NCBI RefSeq assembly: GCF_001540865.1
Contig: NC_033634.1
Coordinates: 1,998,729-2,062,728, forward strand
Reading direction: 5' to 3'
DNA length: 64,000 nucleotides
DNA from: Ananas comosus
Lineage: Eukaryota; Streptophyta; Magnoliopsida; Poales; Bromeliaceae
Positions 11,400 through 24,263 of this stretch are shown here, in pieces (the first letter of the stretch is position 1; the number at the start of each line of letters is the position of its first letter). A model generated the notes under the pieces. It was not told the origin of the DNA. It was given only the letters and a program-made list of their open reading frames with translations, and made no database searches. Made by a program: the position numbers and the translations under genes.

Positions 11400-14300
11400 A
11401 TGGAGTTTCGGTTCCGATCCGAAGAGGAGCGGCTCTCCTCCCTCACTGAAGTCCCTCCTCCTCCTCCTCCGTCCTCGTCGTCCCCTTCTTTCTCCTCCTT
11501 CGCCTCCTACTTCACCCGCCAAGCAATGCGAGGTAAAAAGATCGGACCTCCCCCCTTTCTTCGCCGTAGGATTTGGATTAGGGTTTGTTGATGCTAGCGT
11601 GGTGGATCGCAGCGGGTCTGATCGGCTTCCGCGGCGGCCCGATGCAGCCGATGACGGCGATGGAGGCGCTGGAGCGGGAGATCCGGAAGGAGAGGATTCG
11701 GGAGGAGATTTTGAGGGAGGAGGCGGAGAGGAGGATTCTCGAGGCGGAGGTGAGGAGGGAGCTGGAGATGGAGCGGATGTTCGGGGTGCGGCGGACGATG
11801 CCTCCGCCGGAGGAGAGGATGGAGCCTTTCCCGGCGCCGTTCGGTCCCGATGCTAGGGTTAGGTTTAGGGATGCGTTAGAGTTTCGGTCCACGGGTCGGT
11901 GCTCGGAGGATCGGTCCGATCCAAAAAAGCTCTGTTTGGAGGCTCCTCAGAGGACTAGGGAAGAAAAGGAGTCACCTTTGGCTACGAAGAAGCTCGAGTT
12001 GCAGATCATCGAGTCTCCGGAGTCGTCTGAGGTTCTTCCCTGGTCTCCTGATCTCTCATCTTTCTCCTCATTCCTTGGCTCAATTATAGAAAACATTCAT
12101 GCACTTTCAATCCTATCTCACTTACCCTGCTACTCAAATTGCTTCAGTTTCAACCTTACATTTTAATCTTGTCTCAAATCTCAATAACAGTTTGCGATAT
12201 GTAACCCTCGTTATCTGTCAACTAATCCCTGTGAATTTTTTAGCTATCTAATTTTTCTTTTAACATATTTGAGATGGGGATCAAGTGCATGCTTCAAATT
12301 GAAGCAATTAAAAAAGCAGTTGAGATAAGATGAAAGTGCATAATGTATTGTTAATGCCATGATTTAGTGACTTGAGTGCCTTTAAACCTAAGATTCATAT
12401 CGTGGTTCGCGCATGATGGAGCATAATGATATGATGGTCTTAAAGTTTGCTCCGTGCCAGAATCTGTTTGAGTTCTTTTTGTTGCACATGCATGTAAGTC
12501 TCTTCACTCTGCTGGTTTTTTTTTTTAAAAAAAAAAGATTCCCTAGCTTCAGTGTGCTGAGTGGTGCAAGAATTATTGCAGAAGTTCCCTAGAAAACTCT
12601 TATTGGCGGCAGGTTCTTACATGCAGAAAAATGGAGAGTTATGTCAAGTATATTTTTTTAGTAGCCACTTCTGTTATGGAATGGTTTTTGTAAAATTGTG
12701 CGCCATTATGTTCCCAATTCTTCAAAGGTGGTTCTATTTTACTTATCTCCATTGGATGTTTAATTTCTTTAATTTTAGAGGAACACTATTGACATAAATT
12801 GATAAGAAAGTCATTATCTATTTGTTTGCTTCAAGCTACTTATCTGTCCCTTCTTCAGCGCTCTCTTTGTTCTTCTTTATGCCTTAAGTGTGAATTGCTC
12901 TTGCAATTAGGGCAAAAGGGGAAGTAGCAAAGAGGGCGATGAAAGGTAGAAAGATAAATAGATTAAAACTAACGAATATTTGATGACTTTTTGTATTGGT
13001 TTATTTTGACGGTGTTCTTCTGATCTTTTTTGGGACCTTAAGCTTGAGATGTTAGCTCAGATGAAGCTAATTTCTTGGAATTGCCTTTCAAGAATTGTCG
13101 ACATGCTGGAAGTTCTGTTTTGCAAATGTGTAAAAGAAGGGGTTGTTGGCAAAAGGCCAAAAACTATGAGACATATCGCCTCTGTTTCGTCTTCATGACA
13201 AAGTTTAGATAATGTTTTCTTGGGAACTTTCTTTAATAATGTTATGCCATTTGAGTGTAAGGGTAATTTTGAGTGTAAGGGTAATTTGTGCTCCCCCCTA
13301 AAGAAACATGGGTTTAAACATGCTGTCTATTCTTCACATATACCGATAACTTAACAAAATGTATCTGCATGCGAAATATAGCCTAAAGGTTCTGAAGGAC
13401 TTCCTAAAAGTTTTTATTTTTTTGATTTTTTTATCCCTGAGACTTGGGAATGTTGGGTTAGGGGTGAGTTGGTATCTTATTCAATACCCCTCAGTATACA
13501 CTATGCAGACCTGAACAAAATAGTTTGCTGTTTGGATTCCTTGAGACCAATTGATGCTGTTTGAATATCACAGATGCAATAAAGAACCAAAGAAATAGAA
13601 CTTCACATTAAATATGAATTGCCAAAGGGAATTAAAGCAATTAAAAGAGGGAAAACTTTCGAGATCTGAACCAAACTAAAGCAAATTGGAGCCTTTAGTA
13701 ATCATCATGAATCACTGAAAAGAAAATTCTTACGTTCCACAATTAGAAGCTATTGAAACATATCTAACAATAGTACCAATTATCAATTCTGGAATTTCTG
13801 GACGGCACAAATTACTTGGACTTCTATTTACTCCCGCTAGCAGTTTGAAGAAGAAAAGGTGGCCCTGCAGCAACTGAGATAAGGCGAAGAAGCGCAGAGC
13901 AGTAGCAGGCACATAAGAGAGAAATTTAGGTGCCATCCTTGATTTTCGTATTTGCATCCTTGTTTTTAGTTCAATTGCAGGAATAATGAATTTATTGCTT
14001 ACACTGCTGAAATTTGGAGTTACGGTGGGCCGCAGAAGAATTTCACCTAGATCACCCTGGCAGCAGTTGTTCCCTGCAACTGCATCTTTTGTCCGAATCC
14101 AATGTTTGAGAAGCTTTAATGTTAAGCTGAAATGCTATTGAAGGCACCACGGCCGGTGGAAGAATTCCACCTAGGTATGTGCAGGAAATATCTTGCACCA
14201 AACGATGTGACAGCCGATGGATAAAGAAAGGGGAAAAAAGATAAAGAAATAGCAGCTAGTAGTGAGATCCAACCATCGTTTATATGCTATAGCACATGCT

Positions 14301-15938
14301 GCACATCTTCAGCAAGCATTCTCTCTTTATGCCTATTTACGGATTAAATGATTTGCACAGAGAGATTGAAATTGCGAAGGAGCAATATTCATGAGGATTA
14401 TGCTCGACCAGATGATAGGAAGTGGCTTGCCCCAGATGAGAACCAAACATTCTCAAATTTATAATTTCATGTGAGCTGGAGGATCATAAGCCTCTAAGTT
14501 GACATGAAGCAGGTTGTGTAGCTTATTTCTGCCTCCAAGGTAAAAGGTGTGTAGCTCCGTAGTAGAAGCAAGAGTAGAAGCTCCAAATTTGATCATTTGA
14601 GTTTGGGGCTTAAAAGCTTATTTCGGTTTCCCATCATGGCAGAAGCACCAGATGTTATGTTTGCTAATGCCTGGAAGTTGCTTTTTTGAGTAGAGAAGCT
14701 TCTCTAGAGGCCTAGTCAAATAGGCCCTAAGGGCTTATTTCTCTGAGCTTTTAAAAGAGCTTCTTAATTTGAGAGGTGCAATTATGCCGACATAAATCTT
14801 GGAGCTTCTGGTCATAGTGCGGGAGCCGAAGTGGGATTTTGACCCAAAAGCAAGAGCTCTAATTTGATGGTTCTTCTTGTAGCTTTTACTTGGAAAGTTC
14901 TTTGGGAGACTTTGATAGACCACGGTTAAGGCTGCATGAAAAGCCAACTACATAGAAGCTATGACGTACCCAAACGGGCCCTTGATAAGTATTCAAAATG
15001 GCACCCCTTTTGCTTAACTTCTTGGACAAGACTTGAGAAAGAGCTGGATGGCCAAAATGTTTAGTGTTTTTAGTTTGACGTTCTTGCCGACATTGTCTAG
15101 CTTAGACTTGACTAGAGTCAAACCGAATTTGATTTTGATGCACCTAAGTTGAATTGCATGCAGTTTAATTTCAATTATGTGCCATTTTGTGCTAAATATT
15201 GTGGGCTTGGGATTGGCCCAAGTTTCATTGCACGTTGTAAAATGATGATTTCATTTGATTTTTGTTTTCGCTTATTGCTAATACAACACGTGATCCGTGA
15301 AGAGAAACAACTGCCCTTGCATCAATCTCTCGCAGGTCCCACCGCAAAATAGCAAGCTTTCAGGAACCAAAAGGAAAGCAGAACTAGATTCTGAAGTGAG
15401 CAAAAAGCTCCAGAAGCAGCCGATCAAGAAAGATTGGAGCTGTGCTATCTGCGAGGTTTGTGTGACCAGTGAGAGCGCTTTGAATGAGCACCTCCAAGGG
15501 AAGAAGCACAAGGCAAAGCTCGTGCTCTCTGGTGCTGTGAAGAAGTTCAACAACAATGACAAGAGCATCTTGAAAAAACCGAAAGCAGAAGTATTGGCCA
15601 AGGCCGAAGGCTCCTCAGCTGCCGAAGGAGAGAAGAAGATAAGTATGCAGGTCGACGGGAAGATGTACACAGTTCTACAGAAGAAGGATTGTCTATGGTG
15701 CGAGAAATGCAAAGTGAAGTGCCTTAGTTCCATTAATATGGCCGTTCACCTTGGAGGGAAGAAGCATAACTCGTCGACCGAGAATTTAAATAAAGCCCAA
15801 GCTCGAAAGCTGGCGAGAGCTGCCACAAAAGTTAAATCTAAAGAGAATGCTGAAAAACCAATAAAAGAGGATGCAAAGGAAAATGGTGCGGAGGAGGATA
15901 AAGAAACTGCAGAAGAGGGAGGAGAACAAGCAAAGTGA
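11400..15938 (+). CDS. Protein with two U1/matrin-type C2H2 zinc fingers
   Basis: Three exons (11400-11532, 11598-12031, 15336-15938) give about 345 aa with closing phases. An alternative acceptor at 11612 would remove five residues without changing frame, so that exon edge is uncertain. The N-terminus has a Pro/Ser run and ASYFTRQAMR. Next is a highly charged, probably coiled region rich in Glu/Arg (EREIRKERIREEILREEAER). Two fingers follow, CX2CX12HX5H at about 181-203 (ending HLQGKKH) and about 267-289 (ending HLGGKKH). The C-tail is Lys/Glu-rich. Such fingers (zf-met/U1-like) usually bind double-stranded or structured RNA, so a nuclear RNA-related role is likely; the exact role is unknown. 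Intron 2 is about 3.3 kb and holds transposon debris. Its donor (GAG/GTTCTT) is weak. Confidence 0.85.
14560..14990. mobile_element. Possible MITE debris in zinc-finger intron 2
   Basis: Repeated AGAAGCT and AGCTTCT words fill the stretch. GGCCCTAAGGGCTTATTT near 14722 is loosely mirrored by ACCCAAACGGGCCCTT near 14970. Similar AGAAGC-rich debris occurs near 4090-4260, 7300-7410 and 25130-25200. Boundaries are not firm. Confidence 0.35.
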
Positions 15939-16302
15939 GGGTAAATTATTGCCTGAATCTGGTCCACCACGTCAACCGTAGGTCGCCTAGTGCTCCGCCG
16001 TCTTACTCAATTTCACTTTCATTACCTACCATTCTTGAAGGAAAAAAATCTTCGAATCTGGAAAATGTTCTGGAGTAGGACGTAAGGCAGATTCACCGGA
16101 GGTCCATGGCTGACGTGGTGAACCGGGTTCGGCAAATAATTTCTCCTGAATGAGGTTTTATCTGGAGTTTAGGATGAATACATGGCTCTCCTCCTAATTG
16201 AAGGCATTAACAATTGTAATGTTGTTGTAGTAGTAGTAGCAGTAGGGGGAAGTGGTGCTAGCTAGAGGAGTGAATATGAACAAAGTATTCAGAGGGGAGA
16301 GC

Positions 16303-16575
16303 ATTAGCGGCATTTGGTTTCATTGAATAGGTTGGCTGCTAGCAACGGGTGATCCGCATGATGAATGACCTGCACTTTATTGTAATTTTCGGTCCTTGTG
16401 TTGGTTAATGTTGGTTGATCTTTCTATGAATGAGTATTCCTGAGGCGAGGACACTAGTAGCATTCGATTTCATCAAATAGGTTAGGTGTTAGTAATGGGT
16501 GATCTGTATGATGAATGACTTGTACCTTTTTCTCGTAATCTTCGGTCCTTGTGTTGGTTAATGTTGGTTGATCTT
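16303..16575. repeat. Tandem duplication (~150 bp period) downstream of the zinc-finger gene
   Basis: Two diverged copies run from AGCGGCATTTGGTTTCATTGAATAGG to GGTCCTTGTGTTGGTTAATGTTGGTTGATC. The copies start near 16306 and 16456. They probably lie in or just past the 3' untranslated region. Confidence 0.8.
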
Positions 16576-17091
16576 CTTGTGCCCTTTTTCTGTGTTACTT
16601 TTCCTCATTCCATGCTTCTGCATAGGCTGTTATATTCATTCTCTAAGTTAGGTTGATGTATGATGGTAAGAATATGGTGTGTAGCATTGTTTTTTTTCCC
16701 TTTTTTTTTTTTTTTGAAATCTAATGTCTGATATCATCTAATTGTTAATTTTGATATATATTTTGATATTTTCTTAGTTAGGTGGCTTTGATGTCTACAT
16801 ATGTTCCACTCTATATAAGATTATGGCTACTGGGTGTAGCAAATAAGTCTCCTAGAAAAACAAAATGTTACATAATAAAGAGTGCATATATACATATATT
16901 TTTGATCATTTCTTTTTACTGGAAATTGTTTGATTAGTTTTGTGTCAGATATTGCAGTGTCAAGTTCATTGCATTAAGTCATTGCAATGGAGATACATAA
17001 AAGCATTTATCAATGTAATTTTGATAAAGCTCATCTTTTTAGGGTTGTTGTGATGTAATCATTCTAAATAAATGCAGGATATGAAGTCACA
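16576..17091. other. Spacer without visible gene
   Basis: AT-rich with T-runs near 16690-16715. I see no coding or RNA signal. Confidence 0.45.
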
Positions 17092-17275
17092 AGTAGGGGT
17101 GGAATCGAGCCGAGCTCGAGCGAGCTTACATCGCTCAAATTCGGCTTGAAATTAATTTCGAGCCTAAATTTAAGCTCAAACTTGGATTGAAATTAATTCG
17201 AGCCGAGCTCGAGCGAGCCTAATTTAAGTCGAGCGAGCTCGAGCGCCTAAACGAGCCGCTTGAAATTCTCAACAT
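17092..17275. repeat. CGAGCCGAGCTCGAGCGAGC-rich repeat, probable hAT-type end
   Basis: GGGGTGGAATCGAGCCGAGC opens a stretch with repeated GAGCTCGAGCGAGC words. This pattern is widespread at the ends of plant hAT-like elements. I could not find the opposite end. Confidence 0.5.
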
Positions 17276-17737
17276 TATACGATCAATAGTTTAATTTGTA
17301 TAGAACATTATCTATAATTTGATACAAAAATATGTCTAATAGTTCAAAGTACAAATAATTATATGAAATATAGTATTATAATATGAAAAAAAATAATTTA
17401 TAGTTGAATATCTAATTTTTTCAGTCACACATGTTTTTTCTTCGGCCTTCATTCTCCAATATTATTCATTTTCATTTATGCAGTCAAAAATAAATAAATT
17501 ATATAGATAAATATTGATTAAACTATCCATCATATATAACTAAAATTAAAATTTTATATGAATAATAATTTTTTACTTAAATATTCTGTATATTTTCTCA
17601 AGCATACAATTAATAGCAAGGTAGGCAACGGCGGGCAATATGATGTTACTTGGTAACTTATAGGGCTTCCTGGCTTGGCCATTAGGGTGAGAACGAAAAA
17701 AAAGAAAGAGAAAACATATTGAATTTAGAGCTTGTGA

Positions 17738-17764
17738 AAGAAAGAAAGAAAGAAAGAAAGAAAA
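17738..17764. repeat. (GAAA)n microsatellite
   Basis: Six to seven GAAA units. Confidence 0.9.
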
Positions 17765-17936
17765 TAATATAATTTAGTAAAAATTTTGCTCTTATTATTT
17801 GTCTATTGGTTTGTTTTCATGGGCCAACAACATTGGCCGATTTTAACTAAACTCGATTATTCACTCAGCCTATATATAATTAAAATATATTATATTTATA
17901 TTTTTTATATATATATATATATGAAGAGAGAGAGTA

Positions 17937-18181
17937 GAACTACTATGCTATCGAAAATATAGAGGATTTAATGTTTTTGAATTTTTGACTCTTTGATTAA
18001 AAATTGTATGGTTGGGATGATTGCGGTCTCCCCTAGGATTAAATAATACTCTTAGGATTAAGTGGTCCCTACAAGGTAATAATAATATTAATCGAAAGAT
18101 AAGAAACGATTAAAGGGATTGATCTAAGAATCAAAAAATCGAAAGCACCATATCTCTATACTTTCGAAAGCATAGTAGCTC

Positions 18182-18182
<1 letters not shown>
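17937..18182. mobile_element. Family B MITE (terminal word TCGAAA) next to (TA)n
   Basis: The left end CTACTATGCTATCGAAAATATAG is mirrored by CTATACTTTCGAAAGCATAGTAG at the right. The interior (GGATTAAATAATACTCTTAGG) has no coding. A 27-unit (TA)n tract follows directly at 18183-18236. Confidence 0.65.

Positions 18183-18236
<54 letters not shown>
18183..18236. repeat. (TA)n microsatellite
   Basis: About 54 bp of pure TA abutting the transposon at 17937-18182. Confidence 0.95.
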
Positions 18237-18240
<4 letters not shown>

Positions 18241-21140
18241 CAAGAGGCTAAATTCATACTCCACCCAAACTTTAATGACTACATTAATGGCTTAATCAAT
18301 GGATTATATTCAACTTGTCATCTCCTTGGGCTCCTACTTGTGAATTATTATCTTTATTTAATATCACCACCAATAATTTGTACATGTGTACGAATAACAG
18401 CATCCTCATTGTGAAAAGTGGAAAGTGATTTAGTACACAATTGTCAATTGGGACACAATTGTCGATTGGTAATTTAGTATTGAGAGTTATTTAACATTTT
18501 TTACGGATCTAGACTAAAAATATATTTTTATAATATACAGCACACTATAATTTATTAAAATAAATAAAATAATTTTTATCGTATATATTATACAAATAAA
18601 GCCAAAGGATATATTTTAGCAATCAATATTATTACAATGCAAAGTTGCTACACCAAGACCACTAGTGTAGTAGCTCGCGCGTTACGGTAGATAGATACTG
18701 TTAAAATAAAGTTTTATAAAGAATAAAATATCAATGTAGTAAAAAAATAATAAATATAGTCTATATTATAGATAAACATTTTTAAAAACTAAAACTATAA
18801 TAAAAAAATGTAATCGTCTCAACAAAATTATTAAATCTTATTTAAGAGAAGTCACATATCATATAAATAAACGATTAAAATTATTTCTATAACACAGTAA
18901 TCAAATAAGAAAAAAAATTAGAAAATAATAGGCTTCACTCTTTCTCAAATTAAAGGGATAAGTACATGTACGATGTAATCATGAGGATTAATATATAATA
19001 AAATATAGGTATAGATATTGGTTGTTAGCTTTCGCTTTGTCGTTTCCGTTGAAATATCTCAAACAAAAAGACATTCCTTCGTGTACCTCTCATTCACAAT
19101 CTATCATATTTGAAAATTTTAAACTAGAATTTTGGGGGTACATGAGATTTTTTTTTTTTGAGATATTATTGAGATATTATTGATCACTAAGATATTAGAT
19201 TGAAATAATTCCAAAAAACTTAACTTAGTATTACTATTATTATTATTAATTGGTTTTCAAAATGTCTCATTTATTTTATCATAACATAACATAACAATTA
19301 AAGGAGATCCTATCCTGTTAAACAAACCAATTTTGTATATATTTTTCCGTGATTAAATTGGCTTCTTTGAAAGCTACATATTAACTGACTCATGGTTATC
19401 TTATTCTTCTTCTCAAGTATATCGATTTATTTAAATATTTTTTTAAAACAAAATTTGACTTTTCTAAAGCTTTTCTACATTCAAAAAGCAAATATTTTTT
19501 TGACAAACAAAGAGATCGAAACTTCGACTGTCCTAAAAATTTAAAGTACAAATTTGGTTTAGAAATTTATTTTTGCATTGATTTAAGTAGCGCTTTTTTT
19601 AGTAGTTTCACTTGTACACTACTACACAAAAAAAAGTATTAACAAGATCAAATAAGTTGTGCCTTTACAATGCACGAAATTAGCAGGAAAAAAAAATCTT
19701 AAAAAAATAGAAGAATAATATTTAGATAATAAAGTGAATTTTGTGAGGTCGAAATCAATTCTTTTCTCTTTTTTTTCGTGCATTATTTTATTTTTTGTTG
19801 AGCCAATTTTTGTTTGAAAAAGCTGAAACTAACTTTTGAACGCTACAGGAAGTACATAGCATTTTAAAAATATATAAAAAATTATTCTAATAAAATAAAT
19901 GATAAACTTGAAATATAATTTATGCGGTTTTGTGCTTTCTCACGTTAGTACCAAATATTTTAAAATGTATTACTTTCGTATTCTGTATTTTTATTTTTCT
20001 TTTTTCGTTCAGCATTTTCGTTAACTCTTCGTTAATTTATATATAAAAAAAAATCTTAGATATTCCACCTATGATTTATCAAATATTCACTTTAATATCT
20101 TATAATTTTAATTTTATCAATAAAAAATTAATAAAAAATAAAATTATATAATATGAAAATAATACATTATAAATCACGAAATATTAAATAAAAAAAAACC
20201 TATAAGATGATGTTTGAATTTTTTTCTAAAATTAAATAGGAATTAATAAAAAACAGGATAACGAAAAGACTAGCGAGACACGTGTAAATCACTGTGAGCC
20301 TTCGATCACACGTGTGGGATCCACCTATCAATCAAAAATTTCGGATATATATGTCCATCGAAAAAAGTGATAAAGTAACTACTCACAAAATGACGTGGAA
20401 TTTTGCACAAAGATAAATTATTTAAAATAAAATTCTCGAAGTTGTAATTTAATATTAAATAATAATTGATAAATTTAAAAAATATCTGTTTGAAATAAGC
20501 ATAAAATACAAAAAGATACCCATCAAAATCCAAAATTTTTTTGATCGCATTCGTGATACGTGTACCAAAACAGTACCATCAATCACTTTTATGGGTCCCA
20601 CCTAATCATACATCTCGCAATAAAAAAAATTGTATTTATTTAATATATTATAATACTACGCAATATGACGTGGAATAAACGAACCACAAAATTAAATTAG
20701 ACAAATTGTCAAAATAGTTTGGAATTAAAGAGTATTATTTAATTATTTAATTATTTAATTATTTAAAGAGCTATGCTCGAATACTTTGTCAGGTAGAGAA
20801 CTTGAATCTTCTTAAAGACAGCGAGATTTTCATACCTCAACTTGATCGATTCGTTAATATTTTTTATATTATTTTTTTTACTTTTTATAGTAGAGATTAT
20901 ATATAATAGAAAATATTATTTAAATATTTTAAGATAACTTAGTAAAAAATAATTTTGCTCAACACCGTGTTACGGCAAATTATTATTATGATTAATGATT
21001 AAAAAAATGGGATCTATAATAAGAATTTAGCATAGAAATTTCTTCTTTTTTTTTTAATTTTTAGAACTTAAATAGAATTTACTAATAAAAGAGAGAGAGA
21101 GAGAGGAGAGAATGGATAAGGGGTGAGCCCCTGGTCCTCG
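18237..21140. other. AT-rich spacer with degenerate repeats
   Basis: I see no gene in these 2.9 kb. A worn relative of the MULE-type element at 60613-60967 lies at about 19921-20270 (shared GCGGTTTTGTGCTTTCTCAC and TTCGTTAATTTATATATAAA words). A short ATTT/AATT tandem is at about 20735-20765. Confidence 0.5.
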
Positions 21141-21295
21141 CACGTGCCACGTAAGCATAGCGGATCCTTTTTCTAATTTTTAAGATCCGACCCGATAACA
21201 CCAAACCACCTCTCTCTCTATATATACCGATTCTTATCCGTATTCCTATTCTCATTCTCTATCCCCTGTTCTCAATCCTCTCGAAGCATATTCTC

Positions 21296-21342
<47 letters not shown>
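21141..21342 (+). promoter_or_regulatory. Promoter and (TC)n leader of the J8 DnaJ gene
   Basis: A G-box CACGTG at 21141-21146 is followed by CCACGT, both ACGT-core sites used by bZIP and bHLH factors. A TATA box TATATATA lies at 21219-21226. A (TC)n tract at 21301-21342 probably lies in the leader, and the ATG is at 21407. The spacing fits a core promoter. Only the first, broken gene copy has this promoter. The complete copy begins inside the (CT)n tract right after an N. Confidence 0.6.
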
Positions 21343-21345
<3 letters not shown>

Positions 21346-21406
21346 TCTTCTAGGGTTTCTCCCTGTATTGTGGAAAGGATCTCTAATTTGTGCGGTGGAA
21401 GCGATC

Positions 21407-22209
21407 ATGACGATCTCGATGGTGGGGATGGTGTCGCCGGCGAGCGGGTTGGCGGGGAGGTGGCGGAGGAAGAGGGCGGAGAGGGGTGGAGGTGTGAGGT
21501 GCTCCGCCGCCGCCACGGGGGGTCTAACGGAGCAGTATAGGACGCTCAGGATAAGGCCCGGGGCGACGGAGAGCGAGGTGAAGAGGGCCTTTCGGCAACT
21601 CGCGCTTCAGGTTTCGTGCTCTCTCTCTTTCTTTCTCACGGGGGAATTCGATCATTTTTTGTTGTGATGCTCTTGGAGGGGCTGCATATAGGGATTTGGG
21701 TGGGAAATTGGGGTTTTCAATTGATTTTGGGGGGGGAAAAAGGGATTTTTTTAATTTTTTGTTGAATTAGGAGATTATTTGTAGGCAACGTAAAAATTGA
21801 TGTAGATTTTGTCGAATGAATTTAAATTTTGGGCAATTACTTTTATTATAATAATATGGGTGGGAATTTTTTTTTATTTTTTTTTCCTTTGGGAGGGGGT
21901 AGTGGGGACTTAAATAGCGCAATTTGTTTGGAAAATTTTGGAATTTGGTTTGGTGAATAATAGAGGTGAAACAAAATTTGGTGTTTTGGATATGGGTTTC
22001 TGTTTTTTTTTTTTTGGGTCCTAATGCTTCCTCCTAATTTTTTTGGGTACCTGTCGATTCATGGATCAATTTTTTTTTTTTATTTCTGTTTAAAATTTTA
22101 AAAAATTAAAAAATAAATCTGTTGAGTTCTTATTGGCTCTATTTATTCTTTGCAGTATCACCCAGACGTTTGCAAAGGGAGTAATTGTGGTGTTCAATTC
22201 CATCAGATT
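21407..22209 (+). pseudogene. J8 DnaJ gene, truncated upstream copy
   Basis: Exon 1 (21407-21610) encodes the same 68 residues as the complete copy downstream. Exon 2 begins at 22156 but stops after 54 bp at the N at 22210, so the end of exon 2 and exon 3 are missing. Intron 1 is largely alike but differs from the downstream copy by substitutions and small indels. It is probably the real 5' end of the same gene or its other allele, separated by an assembly join, rather than a true pseudogene. Confidence 0.7.
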
Positions 22210-22210
22210 N

Positions 22211-22634
22211 GATGAACATCAAATTGTATCGTTAACTGCAAAAAAATTTATAAGTTGCACTATTTAAGATGTAAACTGCAGCTTTAAGATGAAAACTATA
22301 CTCTTTAAACGAAAATTACACTCTTTCAGAAATATTTACACTGTTTCTCTTCTTTTTACACTCTTTCAGATGTAAACTGCATCCATTAAAATGAAAGTTA
22401 CACTCTTTAAAAAAAAGATGCACTGTTTCTCCTCTTGTTGCACTATTTTTTATCTTAAATTGTACCCTTTTAAGAGATATTTATACTGTTTCTTCTCTTG
22501 TTGCACCATTTCTGTGTAAATAAGAGGAGAAATAGAGCAACAAGAGGAGAAACAGTGCAAGAAGAGAAGAAACTGTACTGTTTTAAAAGATATATATACT
22601 GTTTCTCCTCTTGTTGCACCATTTCTGTGTAAAC
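22211..22634. repeat. Repeat island between two N joins
   Basis: The piece is built from variants of GTTGCACTGTTTCTCCTCTT, ACACTCTTTCAGATGTAAAC and AGAAATATTTACACTG in direct orientation. An inverted stretch (GCAACAAGAGGAGAAACAGTGC) lies near 22537. It is bounded by N on both sides and resembles nothing else here. It is probably transposon sequence or a misplaced contig. Confidence 0.6.
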
Positions 22635-22635
22635 N

Positions 22636-22667
<32 letters not shown>

Positions 22668-22725
22668 TCTAGGGTTTCTCCCTGTATTGTGGAAAGGATC
22701 TCTAATTTGTGCGGTGGAAGCGATC

Positions 22726-24263
22726 ATGACGATCTCGATGGTGGGGATGGTGTCGCCGGCGAGCGGGTTGGCGGGGAGGTGGCGGAGGAAGAGGGCGGAG
22801 AGGGGTGGAGGTGTGAGGTGCTCCGCCGCCGCCACGGGGGGTCTAACGGAGCAGTATAGGACGCTCAGGATAAGGCCCGGGGCGACGGAGAGCGAGGTGA
22901 AGAGGGCCTTTCGGCAACTCGCGCTTCAGGTTTCGTGCTCTCTCTCTTTCTTTCTCACGGGGGAATTCGATCAATTTTTGTTGTGATGCTCTTGGAGGGG
23001 CTGCATATAGGGATTTGGGTGGGAAATTGGGGTTTTCAATTGATTTTGGGGGGGAAAAAAGGGATTTTTTAAACTTTTTGTTGAATTAGGAGATTATTTG
23101 TAGGCAACATAGATAAATTGGTGTAGATTTTGTCGAATGAGTTTAAATTTTGGTCAATTTTTTTTTATTAAAATAATATGGGTGGGAAAAAAGTTTTTTT
23201 TTTTTTCCTTTGGGTGGGGGTAGTGGGGACATAAATAGCGCTATTTGTTCGGAAAATTTCGGAATTTGGGTTGGTGAATAATATTTTCTTCAGAGGTGAA
23301 AAAAAAAAGTGGTGTTTTGGATTTGGGTTTCTGTTTTTTTTTTTTTTTGGTCCTAATGCTTCCTCCTAATTTTTTTGGGTACCTGTCGATTCATGGATCA
23401 ATTTTTTTTTTTTATTTCTGTTTAAAATTTTAAAAAATTAAAAAATAAATCTGTTGAGTTCTTATTGGCTCTATTTATTCTTTGCAGTATCACCCAGACG
23501 TTTGCAAAGGGAGTAATTGTGGTGTTCAATTCCATCAGATTAATGCGGCTTATGATGTAAGTGTTCCCCACATGCCATTTTTTTCTCTCCTCTTTTTTTC
23601 CTTGTTGATTTTACTTGTATTTGTTTATCTATCTATTTACGTAGTTATTTATTTATGATGTTAGTGTTTTTAACCAATAAAAATTAATCCTTCCAAATTC
23701 AAACTTTTTTCTATGAATTTTGAATAGAATTTTTTTCCGACGTGTATAAAATAGTTTCTCATAATGATTCAGATTTCCATAATGCTTATGTTTAATTATT
23801 AATATTAAAATTTGTGATCTTTGTATTTTTAATTATGATTTTTATTTTCATTCAATATGGAATTACTNTGATCTTTTGGTTTTTAATTATGATTTTCATT
23901 TTCATTCAATATGGAATTATTTGGACATCAGAGTTTTTTTCATAGAAATTCTTCAGTGCGCGCCAATAAGATGGTTCTTAATACTGTTTACAGTTTTATC
24001 TTTTTGATACCAAATTAGAAAATTAATAGCAAAACCAGAATTAATGGCCTCATTGGTCTGTGTAGATTATTATGGACAACTTAAGGCAAGCCGAGGAGGC
24101 GCCGGAAAATTCGTGGGCCTCGCCGGAGTGGAGCGAGGACGGCTACGGCGACGAGCCGATGCGGGGGATGTGTGACTCAAGCTGGGACATGTGGGAGGAG
24201 TGGATGGGGTGGGAGGGTGCAGGAATTAGAGACTATTCTTCTCACATCAACCCCTACATTTGA
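22726..24263 (+). CDS. Chloroplast DnaJ protein J8
   Basis: Three exons (22726-22929, 23488-23556, 24066-24263) give 156 aa with phase-0 junctions. The first ~35 residues are Ser/Arg/Gly-rich with few acids, as in a plastid transit peptide. A J-domain follows ([20 protein letters not shown]) with the HPD motif at 70-72. HPD stimulates Hsp70 ATPase activity. The C-terminus [13 protein letters not shown] then [10 protein letters not shown] is nearly the same as in Arabidopsis J8 (At1g80920). No Gly/Phe or zinc domain follows, so it is a type III J-protein, expected to act with stromal Hsp70. Intron 2 has an N at 23868 beside a ~55-bp repeated segment. An incomplete copy lies upstream. Confidence 0.92.

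Noticed and set aside
11383..11892. Alternative frames over the zinc-finger gene first exons
   Set aside because: They are shadows of the Glu/Arg-rich coding frame and lack splice support.
17341..21000. Search for a gene or CRISPR-like regular array in the AT-rich spacer
   Set aside because: Only simple repeats and worn transposons were found; spacing is irregular and CRISPR is not expected in a plant nucleus.
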